6,858 bases of DNA from Oleispira sp964022115 (GCA_964022115.1 CAXIBC010000127.1:1-6858); one strand, 5' to 3'; counted from the stretch's first letter, positions 1 to 6,585 are shown. Notes: generated from the sequence alone by a model not told the origin. Translations and numbers: made by a program.

Positions 1-1064
1 TAACCACTTAGGAAGTGGTAAGCCGCTTGTTCTTTAGTAAGAACAGAAACTGGAGGAAGAACACCTGTCATATCACAAGTCAGGAAGATAACCGCTTTTG
101 GCTCGCCACCTTTATTTTCTAGCACACGCTTTTCAACATGCTCTAGAGGATAAGCACAACGGCCATTTTCAGTCAGGCTAGTATCGGCGTAATCAGCGAC
201 ACGATTTTCATCGTCCATCATTACGTTTTCAACGATAGCGCCGAAACGGATGGCATCCCAAATGATTGGCTCGTTCTTTTGCGAAAGGTCGATGGTTTTT
301 GCGTAACAACCCCCTTCGATATTGAATACTGTACCTTTGCCCCAACCGTGCTCGTCGTCACCAATTAGGTAGCGTTCTGGGTCAGCAGAAAGGGTTGTTT
401 TACCCGTACCAGACAAACCGAAGAATAAGCAAGTATCGCCTTCTTCGCCCACGTTGGCAGAGCAGTGCATGGGTAATACGTCTTTTTCAGGCAGAAGGAA
501 GTTCTGTACAGAGAACATCGCTTTCTTCATTTCGCCTGCGTAACGCATACCCGCAAGTAGTACTTTACGCTGTGCGAAGTTGATAATCACAGCACCATCA
601 GAGTTGGTGCCGTCACGCTCAGGAACACATTTAAAGTTAGCGCAGTTCAGAATAGTCCATTCTTCTTTGTCAGCTGGGTTAAACGTTTCAGGGCGGATAA
701 ATAGGTTACGACCGAACAGGTTTTGCCACGCTGTTTCAGTTTGGCATTTTACTGGCAAGTAGTGCGCAGAATCAGATCCTACGTGTAGGTTGGAGATGAA
801 GCCGCCAGTATTTGCAAAGTGCTCTTCAACACGATCCCAAAGGGCATCGAATTTTTCAGCATTGAAAGGACGGTTGACGTTGCCCCAGTCGATTGCATCT
901 TTCGTGCTTGGTTCTTCAACAATGAAACGATCCATTGGAGAACGGCCAGTACGAACACCTGTCGTAACAACGAATGCGCCGTTGTCTTGTAGGCGGCCTT
1001 CGCCACGTTCAAGTGCTTTTTCAACCAATAAAGGTGCAGATAAATCAGTATAAAATGTGGTCAT
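1..1064 (-). CDS. pckA: ATP-dependent phosphoenolpyruvate carboxykinase, N-terminal 354 residues (3' end outside window)
   Basis: This cytosolic enzyme converts oxaloacetate and ATP to phosphoenolpyruvate, CO2 and ADP, the entry step of gluconeogenesis from TCA-cycle carbon. Visible motifs are TGVRTGRSPMDRF (residues 35-47, with substrate-binding R41), RYAGEMKKAMF (174-184; Y175 and K181), LPMHCSANVG (H200, a Mn-site ligand in the family), the P-loop GLSGTGKTT (216-224; K222 and T223) and the metal-binding LIGDDEHGWG (D236/D237). R302 aligns with the E. coli substrate arginine R333. Numbering runs 32 residues lower than E. coli at most catalytic positions, indicating a shorter N-terminus, as in the 510-520-residue family members. 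The reading frame is open to the window edge, ending at the family-typical YHFLSG. The ATG at 1064 starts MTTFYTDLSA; no strong Shine-Dalgarno precedes it, only GGG 8 bases upstream and GAGG 16 bases upstream. It lies downstream of hslO, as in E. coli, but a 319-base gap suggests its own promoter. Confidence 0.97.
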   Translation of the reverse strand, partial: MTTFYTDLSAPLLVEKALERGEGRLQDNGAFVVTTGVRTGRSPMDRFIVEEPSTKDAIDWGNVNRPFNAEKFDALWDRVEEHFANTGGFISNLHVGSDSAHYLPVKCQTETAWQNLFGRNLFIRPETFNPADKEEWTILNCANFKCVPERDGTNSDGAVIINFAQRKVLLAGMRYAGEMKKAMFSVQNFLLPEKDVLPMHCSANVGEEGDTCLFFGLSGTGKTTLSADPERYLIGDDEHGWGKGTVFNIEGGCYAKTIDLSQKNEPIIWDAIRFGAIVENVMMDDENRVADYADTSLTENGRCAYPLEHVEKRVLENKGGEPKAVIFLTCDMTGVLPPVSVLTKEQAAYHFLSG

Positions 1065-1174
1065 AATTGTGCCCAGGGGGCCTCGTTATGTCTGTATCGC
1101 TTTTGGCCATACACAAATGAATCGTAATTACCGTCCAGATGATAATTGGACGAACCCATATTTTGAGGTTGCGA

Positions 1175-1203
1175 ATTATGCCAGAAATTTTGGCTTAACA
1201 AAA
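1175..1203 (-). promoter_or_regulatory. Candidate sigma-70 promoter for pckA with palindrome in the spacer
   Basis: On the minus strand a CATAAT -10 element (1175-1180, within TGGCATAAT) lies 17 bases from a weak TTTTGT -35 (1198-1203), or 15 bases from a better TTGTTA (1196-1201). Transcription would start near 1168, leaving a leader of about 105 bases before the pckA ATG. The spacer holds the near-palindrome GCCAAAATTTCTGGC (1180-1194), which could be an operator. A second possible -10, TATACT at 1224-1229, has no good -35. The choice is an inference from sequence alone. Confidence 0.35.
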
Positions 1204-1274
1204 CCGAGATGGGAAATATGGCGAGTATAAGTGGGAGTGATAGTTGATATTTAGGGCGGATTTTAAGGAATTCT

Positions 1275-1290
1275 TGTAGTTTTTTTTCAG
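1275..1290. repeat. Direct repeat copy 1 (16 bp), intergenic
   Basis: The plus-strand sequence TGTAGTTTTTTTTCAG is identical to bases 1388-1403, which encode the C-terminus of Hsp33. On the minus strand the similarity extends a few bases upstream: both copies are preceded by TATT..CC, with small indels. The two copies are 113 bases apart and flank the hairpin at 1338-1369. The shared run of eight T makes the match less improbable than a random 16-mer, but the flanking agreement suggests a partial duplication of the hslO 3' end. Confidence 0.6.
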
Positions 1291-1337
1291 TAGGAATAGA
1301 TCAAACCACATTTTCGCCAATTTTGATCGTTGTTAGG

Positions 1338-1376
1338 GCATGAATCAGTAAGGAAGTGCTGATTCATGCTATTTTT
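1338..1376 (+). terminator. Terminator-like hairpin with plus-strand T-tract
   Basis: A perfect 11-bp inverted repeat, GCATGAATCAG (1338-1348) and CTGATTCATGC (1359-1369), encloses 10 bases. A T.G and an A-T pair extend the stem to 13 with a 6-base loop. On the plus strand it is followed by TATTTTT (1370-1376), the layout of an intrinsic terminator. On the minus strand, the coding strand of both neighbours, the stem is followed by CCTAACAACG with no U-tract. It may still stabilise or end the hslO transcript, but its polarity fits transcription running left to right toward hslO. Confidence 0.55.
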
Positions 1377-1383
1377 CAGTAAA

Positions 1384-2235
1384 TTAATGTAGTTTTTTTT
1401 CAGGAAATAATTCGCCGATTTGTGCGCTATTAAATGAATAATGCTGCAAGCAAAACTGGCAATCTACGGATACCTTACCTTGCTCAGCGATCACTTCCAT
1501 CAAGCCTTCATAACCTACTTGGCCGATGGCGTTAGCAATACGTTCTTTCGAGCAGGTGCAAGCAAAACGTAGTGGCGTTTCTTCGTACAGGCGCACTTCT
1601 TCTTCGTGGTAGAGGCGATGCAAGATGGTTTCATTATTTAGGCTAAGCAGCTCATCGTCTTTTAAAGTGCTGGCTAAGTGACTTAAACGATCCCAGGCAT
1701 CAGGGTCTGCTTGTTCGCTAGCGGGTAATTCCTGAAGCATAAAACCACATGCTAAGGTGCCATCACTGACTAACCAAAAGCGAGATCCTAACTGTTCAGA
1801 TTGCTTAAAGTAGTATTCAAACGCTTCATTGAGATGGTTGCTATCTAGCGGGACAACACCTTGGTAAGGCTTGCCAATCGCCGGCTCTAGGGTGATCACT
1901 AGTTGGCCACCTTGTAGTTCTACGCTCTCTATCTCATCCCTTTTGCTTTCGTCATAGCGTGCAATAGCTCGGATGTCACCGCTATTGGTGGTTTCTGCTT
2001 GGATTAAGCTAACAACCCCAGGCAGCCTTACTTGCAAACATAAACGACCTTCGTATTTAAGCGTTGCGCCCATTAATGCACTAGCGACCATCAGTTTGCC
2101 TAATTCGATTCTTAAAGCTTCTGGGTAATCGTGCTTAGATAATACGGCTTGTAAGCTTTTGTGCAGGCCAACCAGCTCTCCTCGCACATCGGTATTGTCG
2201 AAGGTAAAGCGTTGCATGCTGTCTAGATTACTCAT
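1384..2235 (-). CDS. hslO: Hsp33, redox-regulated holdase chaperone
   Basis: Hsp33 is a cytosolic chaperone. It is inactive while reduced and Zn-bound, and on oxidative (HOCl, peroxide plus heat) stress it releases zinc, forms two disulfides and binds unfolding proteins. The 283-residue length fits the family (E. coli about 292). The N-terminal substrate-binding domain (about 1-180) includes the conserved stretch GKLMVASALMGATLKYEGRL (46-65). The C-terminal redox switch has all four zinc cysteines: C226-T-C228 and C259-Q-F-C262, with the family spacing CxC ... CxxC. The start ATG at 2235 gives MSNLDSMQRF. It lies 3 bases after the hslR stop with only a weak Shine-Dalgarno, so translational coupling to hslR is likely. 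It is the last gene of the yrfG-hslR-hslO operon. Its final codons carry copy 2 of the 16-bp direct repeat. I see no sigma-32-like promoter immediately upstream. Confidence 0.97.
   Translation of the reverse strand: MSNLDSMQRFTFDNTDVRGELVGLHKSLQAVLSKHDYPEALRIELGKLMVASALMGATLKYEGRLCLQVRLPGVVSLIQAETTNSGDIRAIARYDESKRDEIESVELQGGQLVITLEPAIGKPYQGVVPLDSNHLNEAFEYYFKQSEQLGSRFWLVSDGTLACGFMLQELPASEQADPDAWDRLSHLASTLKDDELLSLNNETILHRLYHEEEVRLYEETPLRFACTCSKERIANAIGQVGYEGLMEVIAEQGKVSVDCQFCLQHYSFNSAQIGELFPEKKLH
1388..1403. repeat. Direct repeat copy 2 (16 bp), within the hslO 3' end
   Basis: TGTAGTTTTTTTTCAG on the plus strand is identical to 1275-1290. Read on the minus strand it encodes the Hsp33 C-terminal residues around E-K-K-L-H just before the stop. 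The A8 run at this position is a potential slippage site that would change the last few residues of Hsp33. Confidence 0.6.
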
Positions 2236-2238
2236 ATC

Positions 2239-2652
2239 TTACTCTATTTCACTTTGGTGCTTAAATTGGTGGATCTGTCGACGCTGTTTTTTATTCGGGC
2301 GCTGATCAGGGGCGTTGGTTGCGTGCTTCATGATGCGGCGACGTTCTGTTTCGTCCATCCGCGCCTTGATGCTGGCCGTTGTTTCTTCATATAAGCCTTG
2401 CGCTTCGGGAGCGCCACGGCGTTGGTCGGATAATGCTTTAATAACGATGGTTTTTTCTTCGAACCCTTGGCGAATAGTGAGCTTGGCATTAAGGTCAACG
2501 GTTTTACTGACCTTGCAGCGCTGGCCATCATAATGCACCTTGCCTCCTTCGATGGCCGCTTTGGCAATGGCACGAGTTTTATAGAAACGCGCAGCCCAAA
2601 GCCACTTATCTAGGCGTATCTTTTTACTGTCGCTGCTTGGCTGTTTGTTCAT
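2239..2652 (-). CDS. hslR: Hsp15, S4-domain heat-shock ribosome-rescue protein
   Basis: Hsp15 binds free 50S subunits carrying a stalled nascent chain attached to tRNA and takes part in rescuing blocked ribosomes; in E. coli it is strongly heat-induced. The 137-residue protein begins with an S4 RNA-binding domain (about residues 12-60) carrying the typical IRLDKWLWAARFYKTRAIA (12-30) and EGGKVHYDGQRCKVSK (35-50). It ends in a highly basic tail (about 98-132, rich in R, K and Q) typical of the family (E. coli 133 residues). Its ATG (2652) shares one base with the yrfG stop (TAATG), and its own stop lies 3 bases before hslO, so all three genes are probably one translationally coupled unit. Only an AAAGACGA stretch upstream resembles a Shine-Dalgarno. 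Confidence 0.95.
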   Translation of the reverse strand: MNKQPSSDSKKIRLDKWLWAARFYKTRAIAKAAIEGGKVHYDGQRCKVSKTVDLNAKLTIRQGFEEKTIVIKALSDQRRGAPEAQGLYEETTASIKARMDETERRRIMKHATNAPDQRPNKKQRRQIHQFKHQSEIE

Positions 2653-3377
2653 TATTGTTGGTCGTCTTTAGGCAATAGTTCATCGAAATGATGTATACCA
2701 GGGTGCTTACTCTGGGTATTGGGTGCTTTTTGACTGTCTGGATGAAAGATGGTCAATAAGTGCTTAAAACCCCATGTCTTGGCCGAGGTTAATACGGCTT
2801 GGCTATCATCGATTAATAAGGTGCTTTCGATATCAAAAGGCTCATCTTGCTGCAAGTGCTGCCAGAATGCTTGGCTTTCTTTAGGCTCTTGATAGTCATG
2901 GGAGCTGATAATGCGATCGACTAGCTGGTCTAAACCGGTTTGAGCCATTTTTAAATTGACACTATCACGATGCGCGTTAGTGACGATAACGGCCCTTTTA
3001 CCTTGTTGCTTTAACAGGGCAAGGAAGTCTTTAACATAGGGGCGGTATTGGATTTTTTCAACGATGTCTTGCTTTAACGCCGCGACGGGCATGTTTAAGC
3101 GCTCACTCCAATAATCAAGACAGTACCAATTTAACGTGCCGTACGTTTCATCAGACGCTTGCTTTAATACCTTGTGCGCTTCTTTATCATCGATGCCATA
3201 CAGCTCAGCATATCGGGTTGGCATCAGTTGTAGCCAAAAATAATTATCGAAATGCAGGTCGAGTAGGGTGCCGTCCATATCGAGTAGAACGGTATTTATT
3301 TTAGACCACTCTTCCACATTATATGCTTGCTGAAGTGAAGCTTTTTGGGTTGAATCTTGTGCTTTGCTGTCTGTCAT
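2652..3377 (-). CDS. yrfG: HAD-family GMP/IMP nucleotidase
   Basis: This is a haloacid-dehalogenase-type phosphatase. The E. coli homologue YrfG dephosphorylates purine mononucleotides, mainly GMP and IMP. All four HAD motifs are present: motif I LLDMDGT (nucleophile D33, acid/base D35), motif II IVTNAH (T133), motif III EPKES (K166) and motif IV LLIDDS (D190/D191). The cap region contains LNWYCLDYWSERL (82-94), nearly identical to the E. coli enzyme. The ATG at 3377 gives 241 residues, about 18 more before motif I than E. coli. An in-frame GTG at 3315-3317 (residue 21) would give 221 residues, close to the E. coli length of 222. Neither start has a good Shine-Dalgarno, so the start is uncertain. 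It is the first gene of the operon, divergent from nudE and overlapping hslR by one base. Confidence 0.93.
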   Translation of the reverse strand: MTDSKAQDSTQKASLQQAYNVEEWSKINTVLLDMDGTLLDLHFDNYFWLQLMPTRYAELYGIDDKEAHKVLKQASDETYGTLNWYCLDYWSERLNMPVAALKQDIVEKIQYRPYVKDFLALLKQQGKRAVIVTNAHRDSVNLKMAQTGLDQLVDRIISSHDYQEPKESQAFWQHLQQDEPFDIESTLLIDDSQAVLTSAKTWGFKHLLTIFHPDSQKAPNTQSKHPGIHHFDELLPKDDQQ

Positions 3378-3444
3378 ATTGGCTGTCAGGTATACTGAAA
3401 AATTGCGCTGTTAATATAAAAAAAGAGCTAGGGTTCTGTTTATT
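3378..3444. promoter_or_regulatory. Divergent promoter region between yrfG and nudE
   Basis: These 67 bases must hold the promoters of nudE (plus) and probably of yrfG-hslR-hslO (minus). TATACT (3391-3396, plus) and TAATAT (3412-3417, plus) are -10-like, and TATACC on the minus strand overlaps the first. None has a clear -35 at 16-18 bases, so I do not assign exact promoters. A TATAAT on the minus strand at 3318-3323, inside the annotated yrfG 5' end, also lacks a good -35. An AGGG at 3430-3433 is the only Shine-Dalgarno-like element before nudE, 11 bases from the ATG. Confidence 0.4.
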
Positions 3445-3999
3445 ATGTCTGAAAAACCACAAATCTTACACCAGTCAATTGTATCTAAAAGTCGCTTATT
3501 TACGGTCGAAGCCGTGGATTATAAATTTAGTAATGGGGTTGAGCGTACTTATGAGCGTCTTGTATCGGGTGGTGCAGGTGCAGTGATGATGGTAGCTATG
3601 TTGGATGCTGAGCATGTTGCCTTGATCAGAGAATTTGGTGGTGGTATTGAAGAATATACGTTAACCCTACCCAAAGGGGCCGTTGATTTGGGTGAAACCC
3701 TAGAGCAAGCGGCTAATCGTGAGTTGCAAGAAGAGATAGGTTTTGCAGCGAATAAAATAACTTTTTTGAAACATATGAGTTTGTCACCTAGTTATATGAA
3801 AAGTGGCATTGATATCTTCCTGGCGGAAGATCTTTATCCATCACAGCTTGAAGGTGATGAGCCAGAGCCGTTGGAATTGGTAAAGTGGCCATTAGCGAAT
3901 TTGCATGAACTGGTGATGCGAGATGACTGTACGGAAGGGCGTGCGATTGCGGCCTTGTATTTGGCCCGAGATTATTTAGCCAAGAGCGCTTCAATATAG
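3445..3999 (+). CDS. nudE: NudE-type Nudix hydrolase of ADP-linked compounds
   Basis: Nudix hydrolases of this type split ADP-containing dinucleotides and nucleotide sugars (Ap3A, ADP-ribose, NADH in E. coli NudE) to AMP plus a phosphorylated moiety, using Mg2+ in the cytosol. The 184-residue length matches E. coli NudE (186). The Nudix box G-x5-E-x7-REUxEExGU is complete at residues 78-100: G78, E84, R92, E93, E96, E97, G99. After the box, LSPSYMKSGIDIFLAEDL (113-130) is typical of the ADP-ribose pyrophosphatase/NudE group. The ATG at 3445 gives MSEKPQILHQ. It is transcribed away from yrfG, as in E. coli, and followed by a hairpin that begins inside its last codons. No cysQ-like gene follows it, although cysQ is a common nudE neighbour in pseudomonad-like genomes. 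An ADP-ribose pyrophosphatase of a related subfamily is the main alternative. Confidence 0.93.
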   Translation: MSEKPQILHQSIVSKSRLFTVEAVDYKFSNGVERTYERLVSGGAGAVMMVAMLDAEHVALIREFGGGIEEYTLTLPKGAVDLGETLEQAANRELQEEIGFAANKITFLKHMSLSPSYMKSGIDIFLAEDLYPSQLEGDEPEPLELVKWPLANLHELVMRDDCTEGRAIAALYLARDYLAKSASI

Positions 4000-4021
4000 G
4001 GTTGGCTATTAGCGCTTTTCT
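3982..4021 (+). terminator. Probable intrinsic terminator of nudE
   Basis: AAGAGCGCT (3982-3990) pairs with AGCGCTTTT (4011-4019), giving a 9-bp stem with one G.T pair. The 20-base loop can form a further short AT stem (AATA 3993-3996 with TATT 4007-4010). The T-rich tail TTTTCTC overlaps the distal arm, so either a shorter 6-bp stem plus tail or the full stem forms. The hairpin overlaps the nudE stop codon and sits between convergent genes. On the minus strand no U-tract follows, so it mainly serves nudE. Confidence 0.5.
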
Positions 4022-4033
4022 CAGTGATTGGTA

Positions 4034-6481
4034 TTAATCGAGATTACTGAGAATGGCATCTAGTTCTTCGATTAAGCGTGCTAGTTTAATCGGTTTACTG
4101 ATGAAACCATTCATGCCTGCATTTAGGCAGCGTTCTTTATCTTCCATCATGGCGTTGGCCGTTAAGGCTAGAATCGGGACTTGGTTTTTCGGGAAGCTTA
4201 ACTCGCGAATTTTTTCAGCCGCGGTAATGCCGTCCATGATGGGCATGTTGATATCCATAAGAATCAGATCGAAAGTATTATCGATGGTCTCTTGTAGTGC
4301 TAGTTCACCATTCTCTACTATGGTTGCTTCGATTCCGAGCTTGTTAAGGATTTTACTGGCAATTTTTGAGTTCACCGCATTATCTTCGGCCAATAATACT
4401 TTTGCTTGGTAGTTGCGAATCAGACCGCTGCGTTTAGTTTTTACTTCTATGGTTCCAGGCTTGAGCGGCAGGTTGAGGGTGAAGGTGCTGCCTAAACCGA
4501 GCTCACTTTCCACCTCTATCTTGCCTTGCATTGCATTGGCTAAGTGTTGGCTAATGGTGAGGCCTAACCCTGTGCCTCCATATTTACGGCTGGTACTGGT
4601 ATCGGCCTGTTGAAAAGCAGAGAAAATCTGCTCGATTTTTTTCTCCGCGATGCCAATACCACTGTCTTTTATTTGGATTTTTAAATCAAACTGGTGATTG
4701 GCTAAGCGCACACCTTGCACTCGAATATCGATACGACCTTGGTGGGTAAATTTAAGTGCGTTACTGAACAAGTTGTTCAGAATTTGACGAATTCTGTTGG
4801 GGTCACCAATCCAGAATTGTGGTAAGTCGGCGCCATAAAAATAGAGTACTTGAATACCTTTCTGTTTAGCGGTGCTGGAAAATAATTGATAAACATCGTT
4901 GCATAACTGATGTAGATCAAAGTTAATTTGTTCTAGTTCAAAGCTTCCTGATTCAATTTTAGATAGATCGAGAATATCGTTTATTATGTTTAATAAGGCA
5001 TGGGATGAAGAGTGAATAATGTCGATGTATTGTTTTTGCTCTTCATCAATGGATTGATCCAGCATGAGCTCGGTTGCCCCTAATATCCCGTTCATTGGGG
5101 TGCGGATTTCATGACTCATGTTCGCTAAGAAGACACTTTTACTTTGGTTGGCATTTTCGGCACTGCGTAAGGCTTCTCTAATCTGGAGGTTGGCTGATTT
5201 TAATGCTTGGTTATTCGCGACCGACTCGGTGATGTCTAGGCCAGTTAATAATATTTCTTCGCTATTATCATCATTGGGAAGCGAAGTGATGCGCCAATCA
5301 ATGGTAAATTCTTTGCCCGTATTAGCAACTAAAGGAAATTCTGCGGAAACTGTATTATTAGGTTCGGGAGTGAGGTTGCGTAAATAATTATTAATTTGGT
5401 GATGAGCTCTATTAGGGCAGAAGTGGCTAATGGATTTATTTAATACCTGCTTTTCATTATTGCCAATCAATTCTACAAACTGCCGATTCGCTTCGATGAT
5501 CTTGCCTTGACGATCAGTGATTACTAACAAGGTGTGCATGGTATTTAAGTAAGTGTGCATACGATTACGCTCACGGCGCAATTCTAATTCCATATGATGA
5601 CGCTTGCTGATGTCATCGGCAGAAATAATGATAAAAAATTCTTTGCCGGTATCGAGTGGTTTGGCTCTTAACGCCCAGCGGCTTTCGTATTCTTGCTGAT
5701 CTGCATTCTTTTTGCTTGTTTGTTGGTGTACTAAGGTGCATTCAAAATCGATGAGGGTTTTACTGCTAATCACCTGACTTAAATATTGCTCAGTCTTCTC
5801 GCGTTCACTGTGTTTGATTAGGTGACGAATATTCTGTTGCATGCTGCCTGGAAACATCTCAAGAAATTCATCATTGCATTCAACAATTTGGAAGTTTGAA
5901 TCCAGTTTAAAATAAATGCCTAAGCTCTGTTTATCTTTATTAAGAGAATGTTTTCTTTTTTGCTTTATTTGCTGGCCTTTGGATACCCAAGTCAAATAAG
6001 CAACCACAAACAGTAGTGCAGCTATGAAGATGAAAAGCATGGGTTGTTTTGTTGCTTGGATATAGTTTTTTCTCATTGCATCTAATGAGGCAGAAGCCAA
6101 TAAAGTGATGCTTTCATTGACCTGCTGTTTATAAAAAACTGAGCCTTTAGGGGTTAGAGTTTGGGGTAGAAAACCTTTTTTTTGCTTTAGTGTCTGCAAA
6201 ATTAAGCTTTGGGGTAATAGATGCTCGTTAGGTATGACGCTGATTAAGTTATCTTGATTTCTCAAAATTCGATAGAGGTTAAAATCTTGCTGTAAGGCTA
6301 GTTGTTGCTGCTGTTCTTGGCTGATCTTGTGTTCAGCAAGCTGGAGTAATTCAATAAAGTTCTCAAGCGCGACCTTTTGTTGTGCATAAGCTTGCTGCAG
6401 TCCTATATGCCAAGCAAAGGCACTGGCAATAATTATTGCGCTAAAGGCAAATAGGCTGACAATCGTGGAACGCTTGCCCAT
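4034..6481 (-). CDS. Membrane hybrid sensor histidine kinase (2 TM, 2 PAS-like, HisKA, HATPase, REC)
   Basis: This is a two-component sensor of 815 residues whose stimulus is not evident. A transmembrane segment (about 7-26) and a second one (about 147-167) enclose a glutamine-rich periplasmic domain of about 120 residues. Two PAS-like regions follow, about 185-292 and 308-420 (the latter with LLVITDRQGKIIEANRQF and ending GLDITES), then a linker helix. The HisKA H-box FLANMSHEIRTPMNGI puts the phosphorylated histidine at H457. The ATPase has N-box N570/N574, G1 DSGIG (606-610), the F-box near F620/F623 and G2 GGTGLGL (635-641). The receiver (about 693-815) has acidic E699/D700, phosphoacceptor D743 in LILMDINMPIMDG, T774 and K796. 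All catalytic residues are intact. There is no HAMP and no C-terminal Hpt, so phosphate must pass to a separate Hpt or regulator encoded elsewhere. The ATG at 6481 is supported by AAGGA 9 bases upstream and by the membrane segment that follows directly. It is convergent with nudE. Confidence 0.95.
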   Translation of the reverse strand: MGKRSTIVSLFAFSAIIIASAFAWHIGLQQAYAQQKVALENFIELLQLAEHKISQEQQQQLALQQDFNLYRILRNQDNLISVIPNEHLLPQSLILQTLKQKKGFLPQTLTPKGSVFYKQQVNESITLLASASLDAMRKNYIQATKQPMLFIFIAALLFVVAYLTWVSKGQQIKQKRKHSLNKDKQSLGIYFKLDSNFQIVECNDEFLEMFPGSMQQNIRHLIKHSEREKTEQYLSQVISSKTLIDFECTLVHQQTSKKNADQQEYESRWALRAKPLDTGKEFFIIISADDISKRHHMELELRRERNRMHTYLNTMHTLLVITDRQGKIIEANRQFVELIGNNEKQVLNKSISHFCPNRAHHQINNYLRNLTPEPNNTVSAEFPLVANTGKEFTIDWRITSLPNDDNSEEILLTGLDITESVANNQALKSANLQIREALRSAENANQSKSVFLANMSHEIRTPMNGILGATELMLDQSIDEEQKQYIDIIHSSSHALLNIINDILDLSKIESGSFELEQINFDLHQLCNDVYQLFSSTAKQKGIQVLYFYGADLPQFWIGDPNRIRQILNNLFSNALKFTHQGRIDIRVQGVRLANHQFDLKIQIKDSGIGIAEKKIEQIFSAFQQADTSTSRKYGGTGLGLTISQHLANAMQGKIEVESELGLGSTFTLNLPLKPGTIEVKTKRSGLIRNYQAKVLLAEDNAVNSKIASKILNKLGIEATIVENGELALQETIDNTFDLILMDINMPIMDGITAAEKIRELSFPKNQVPILALTANAMMEDKERCLNAGMNGFISKPIKLARLIEELDAILSNLD

Positions 6482-6570
6482 TATTTTACATCCTTGAATT
6501 TGGGGCGGAGGAATCGAGTTCCAGCCAAACTGATATCAATAATTAATACTTTAATATGCGGGAAGTTCAT
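6481..6570 (-). CDS. Possible 29-residue upstream reading frame overlapping the kinase start
   Basis: An ATG at 6570 opens a 29-codon frame, beginning MNFPHIKVLIIDISLAG, whose TAA shares bases with the kinase ATG (TAATG, 6479-6483). The kinase Shine-Dalgarno AAGGA lies inside it. The predicted promoter would start transcription only about 9 bases before this ATG, so the frame would be almost leaderless. It has no Shine-Dalgarno of its own. The KVLIIDIS stretch recalls the first strand of a receiver domain (normally KVLIVDDS), but such a short match may be chance or a remnant. I do not recognise it. It could be a leader peptide coupling translation to the kinase, or simply untranslated leader. 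Confidence 0.3.
   Translation of the reverse strand: MNFPHIKVLIIDISLAGTRFLRPKFKDVK
6491..6495 (-). promoter_or_regulatory. Ribosome binding site of the hybrid kinase
   Basis: AAGGA on the minus strand lies 9 bases before the ATG at 6481. It is the clearest Shine-Dalgarno in the window and fixes the kinase start. Confidence 0.7.
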
Positions 6571-6585
6571 CGCACGGTAGTTTTG

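Larger units (their letters stand above)
1065..1383. other. Non-coding region between hslO and pckA
   Basis: I see no convincing gene in these 319 bases. They contain a candidate minus-strand pckA promoter (1175-1203), an imperfect palindrome in its spacer (1180-1194), a second small inverted repeat in the presumed leader (CGTCCA at 1132-1137 against TGGACG at 1147-1152), one copy of a direct repeat (1275-1290) and a strong hairpin (1338-1369). A TGAATCG element at 1118-1124 resembles half of a Cra-type operator. Cra activates pckA in E. coli, but the match here is incomplete and should not be relied on. Confidence 0.7.

Noticed and set aside
395..1053. Open reading frames of 60-87 codons on both strands within 395-1053
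   Set aside because: They lie in other frames of pckA, whose minus-strand frame is continuous and carries all expected motifs. Their translations are arginine/serine-rich with no family resemblance.
1118..1130. Cra-like operator upstream of pckA
   Set aside because: TGAATCG matches only half of the consensus, with mismatches in the rest, and the presence of Cra in this lineage is not known from the sequence.
1171..1185. Possible sigma-54 promoter (TGGCATAATTCGCA on the minus strand)
   Set aside because: The GG and GC elements are separated by 8 bases rather than the required 10.
1065..1337. Small RNA gene on the plus strand ending at the 1338-1376 hairpin
   Set aside because: No plus-strand promoter with acceptable -35/-10 spacing was found, so it is mentioned only as one explanation for the hairpin and not annotated.
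2315..2573. Two open frames overlapping hslR (plus 2315-2533, minus 2328-2573)
   Set aside because: They are shadow frames of hslR, which has a clear S4 domain and operon-compatible start and stop.
3323..3586. Plus-strand 87-codon frame across the yrfG start and the nudE 5' end
   Set aside because: It overlaps both genes out of frame, and the nudE frame with its complete Nudix box explains the coding signal. No recognisable domain is seen.
4053..5387. Plus-strand frames of 66-119 codons opposite the hybrid kinase
   Set aside because: They are antisense shadows of the kinase catalytic and receiver domains.
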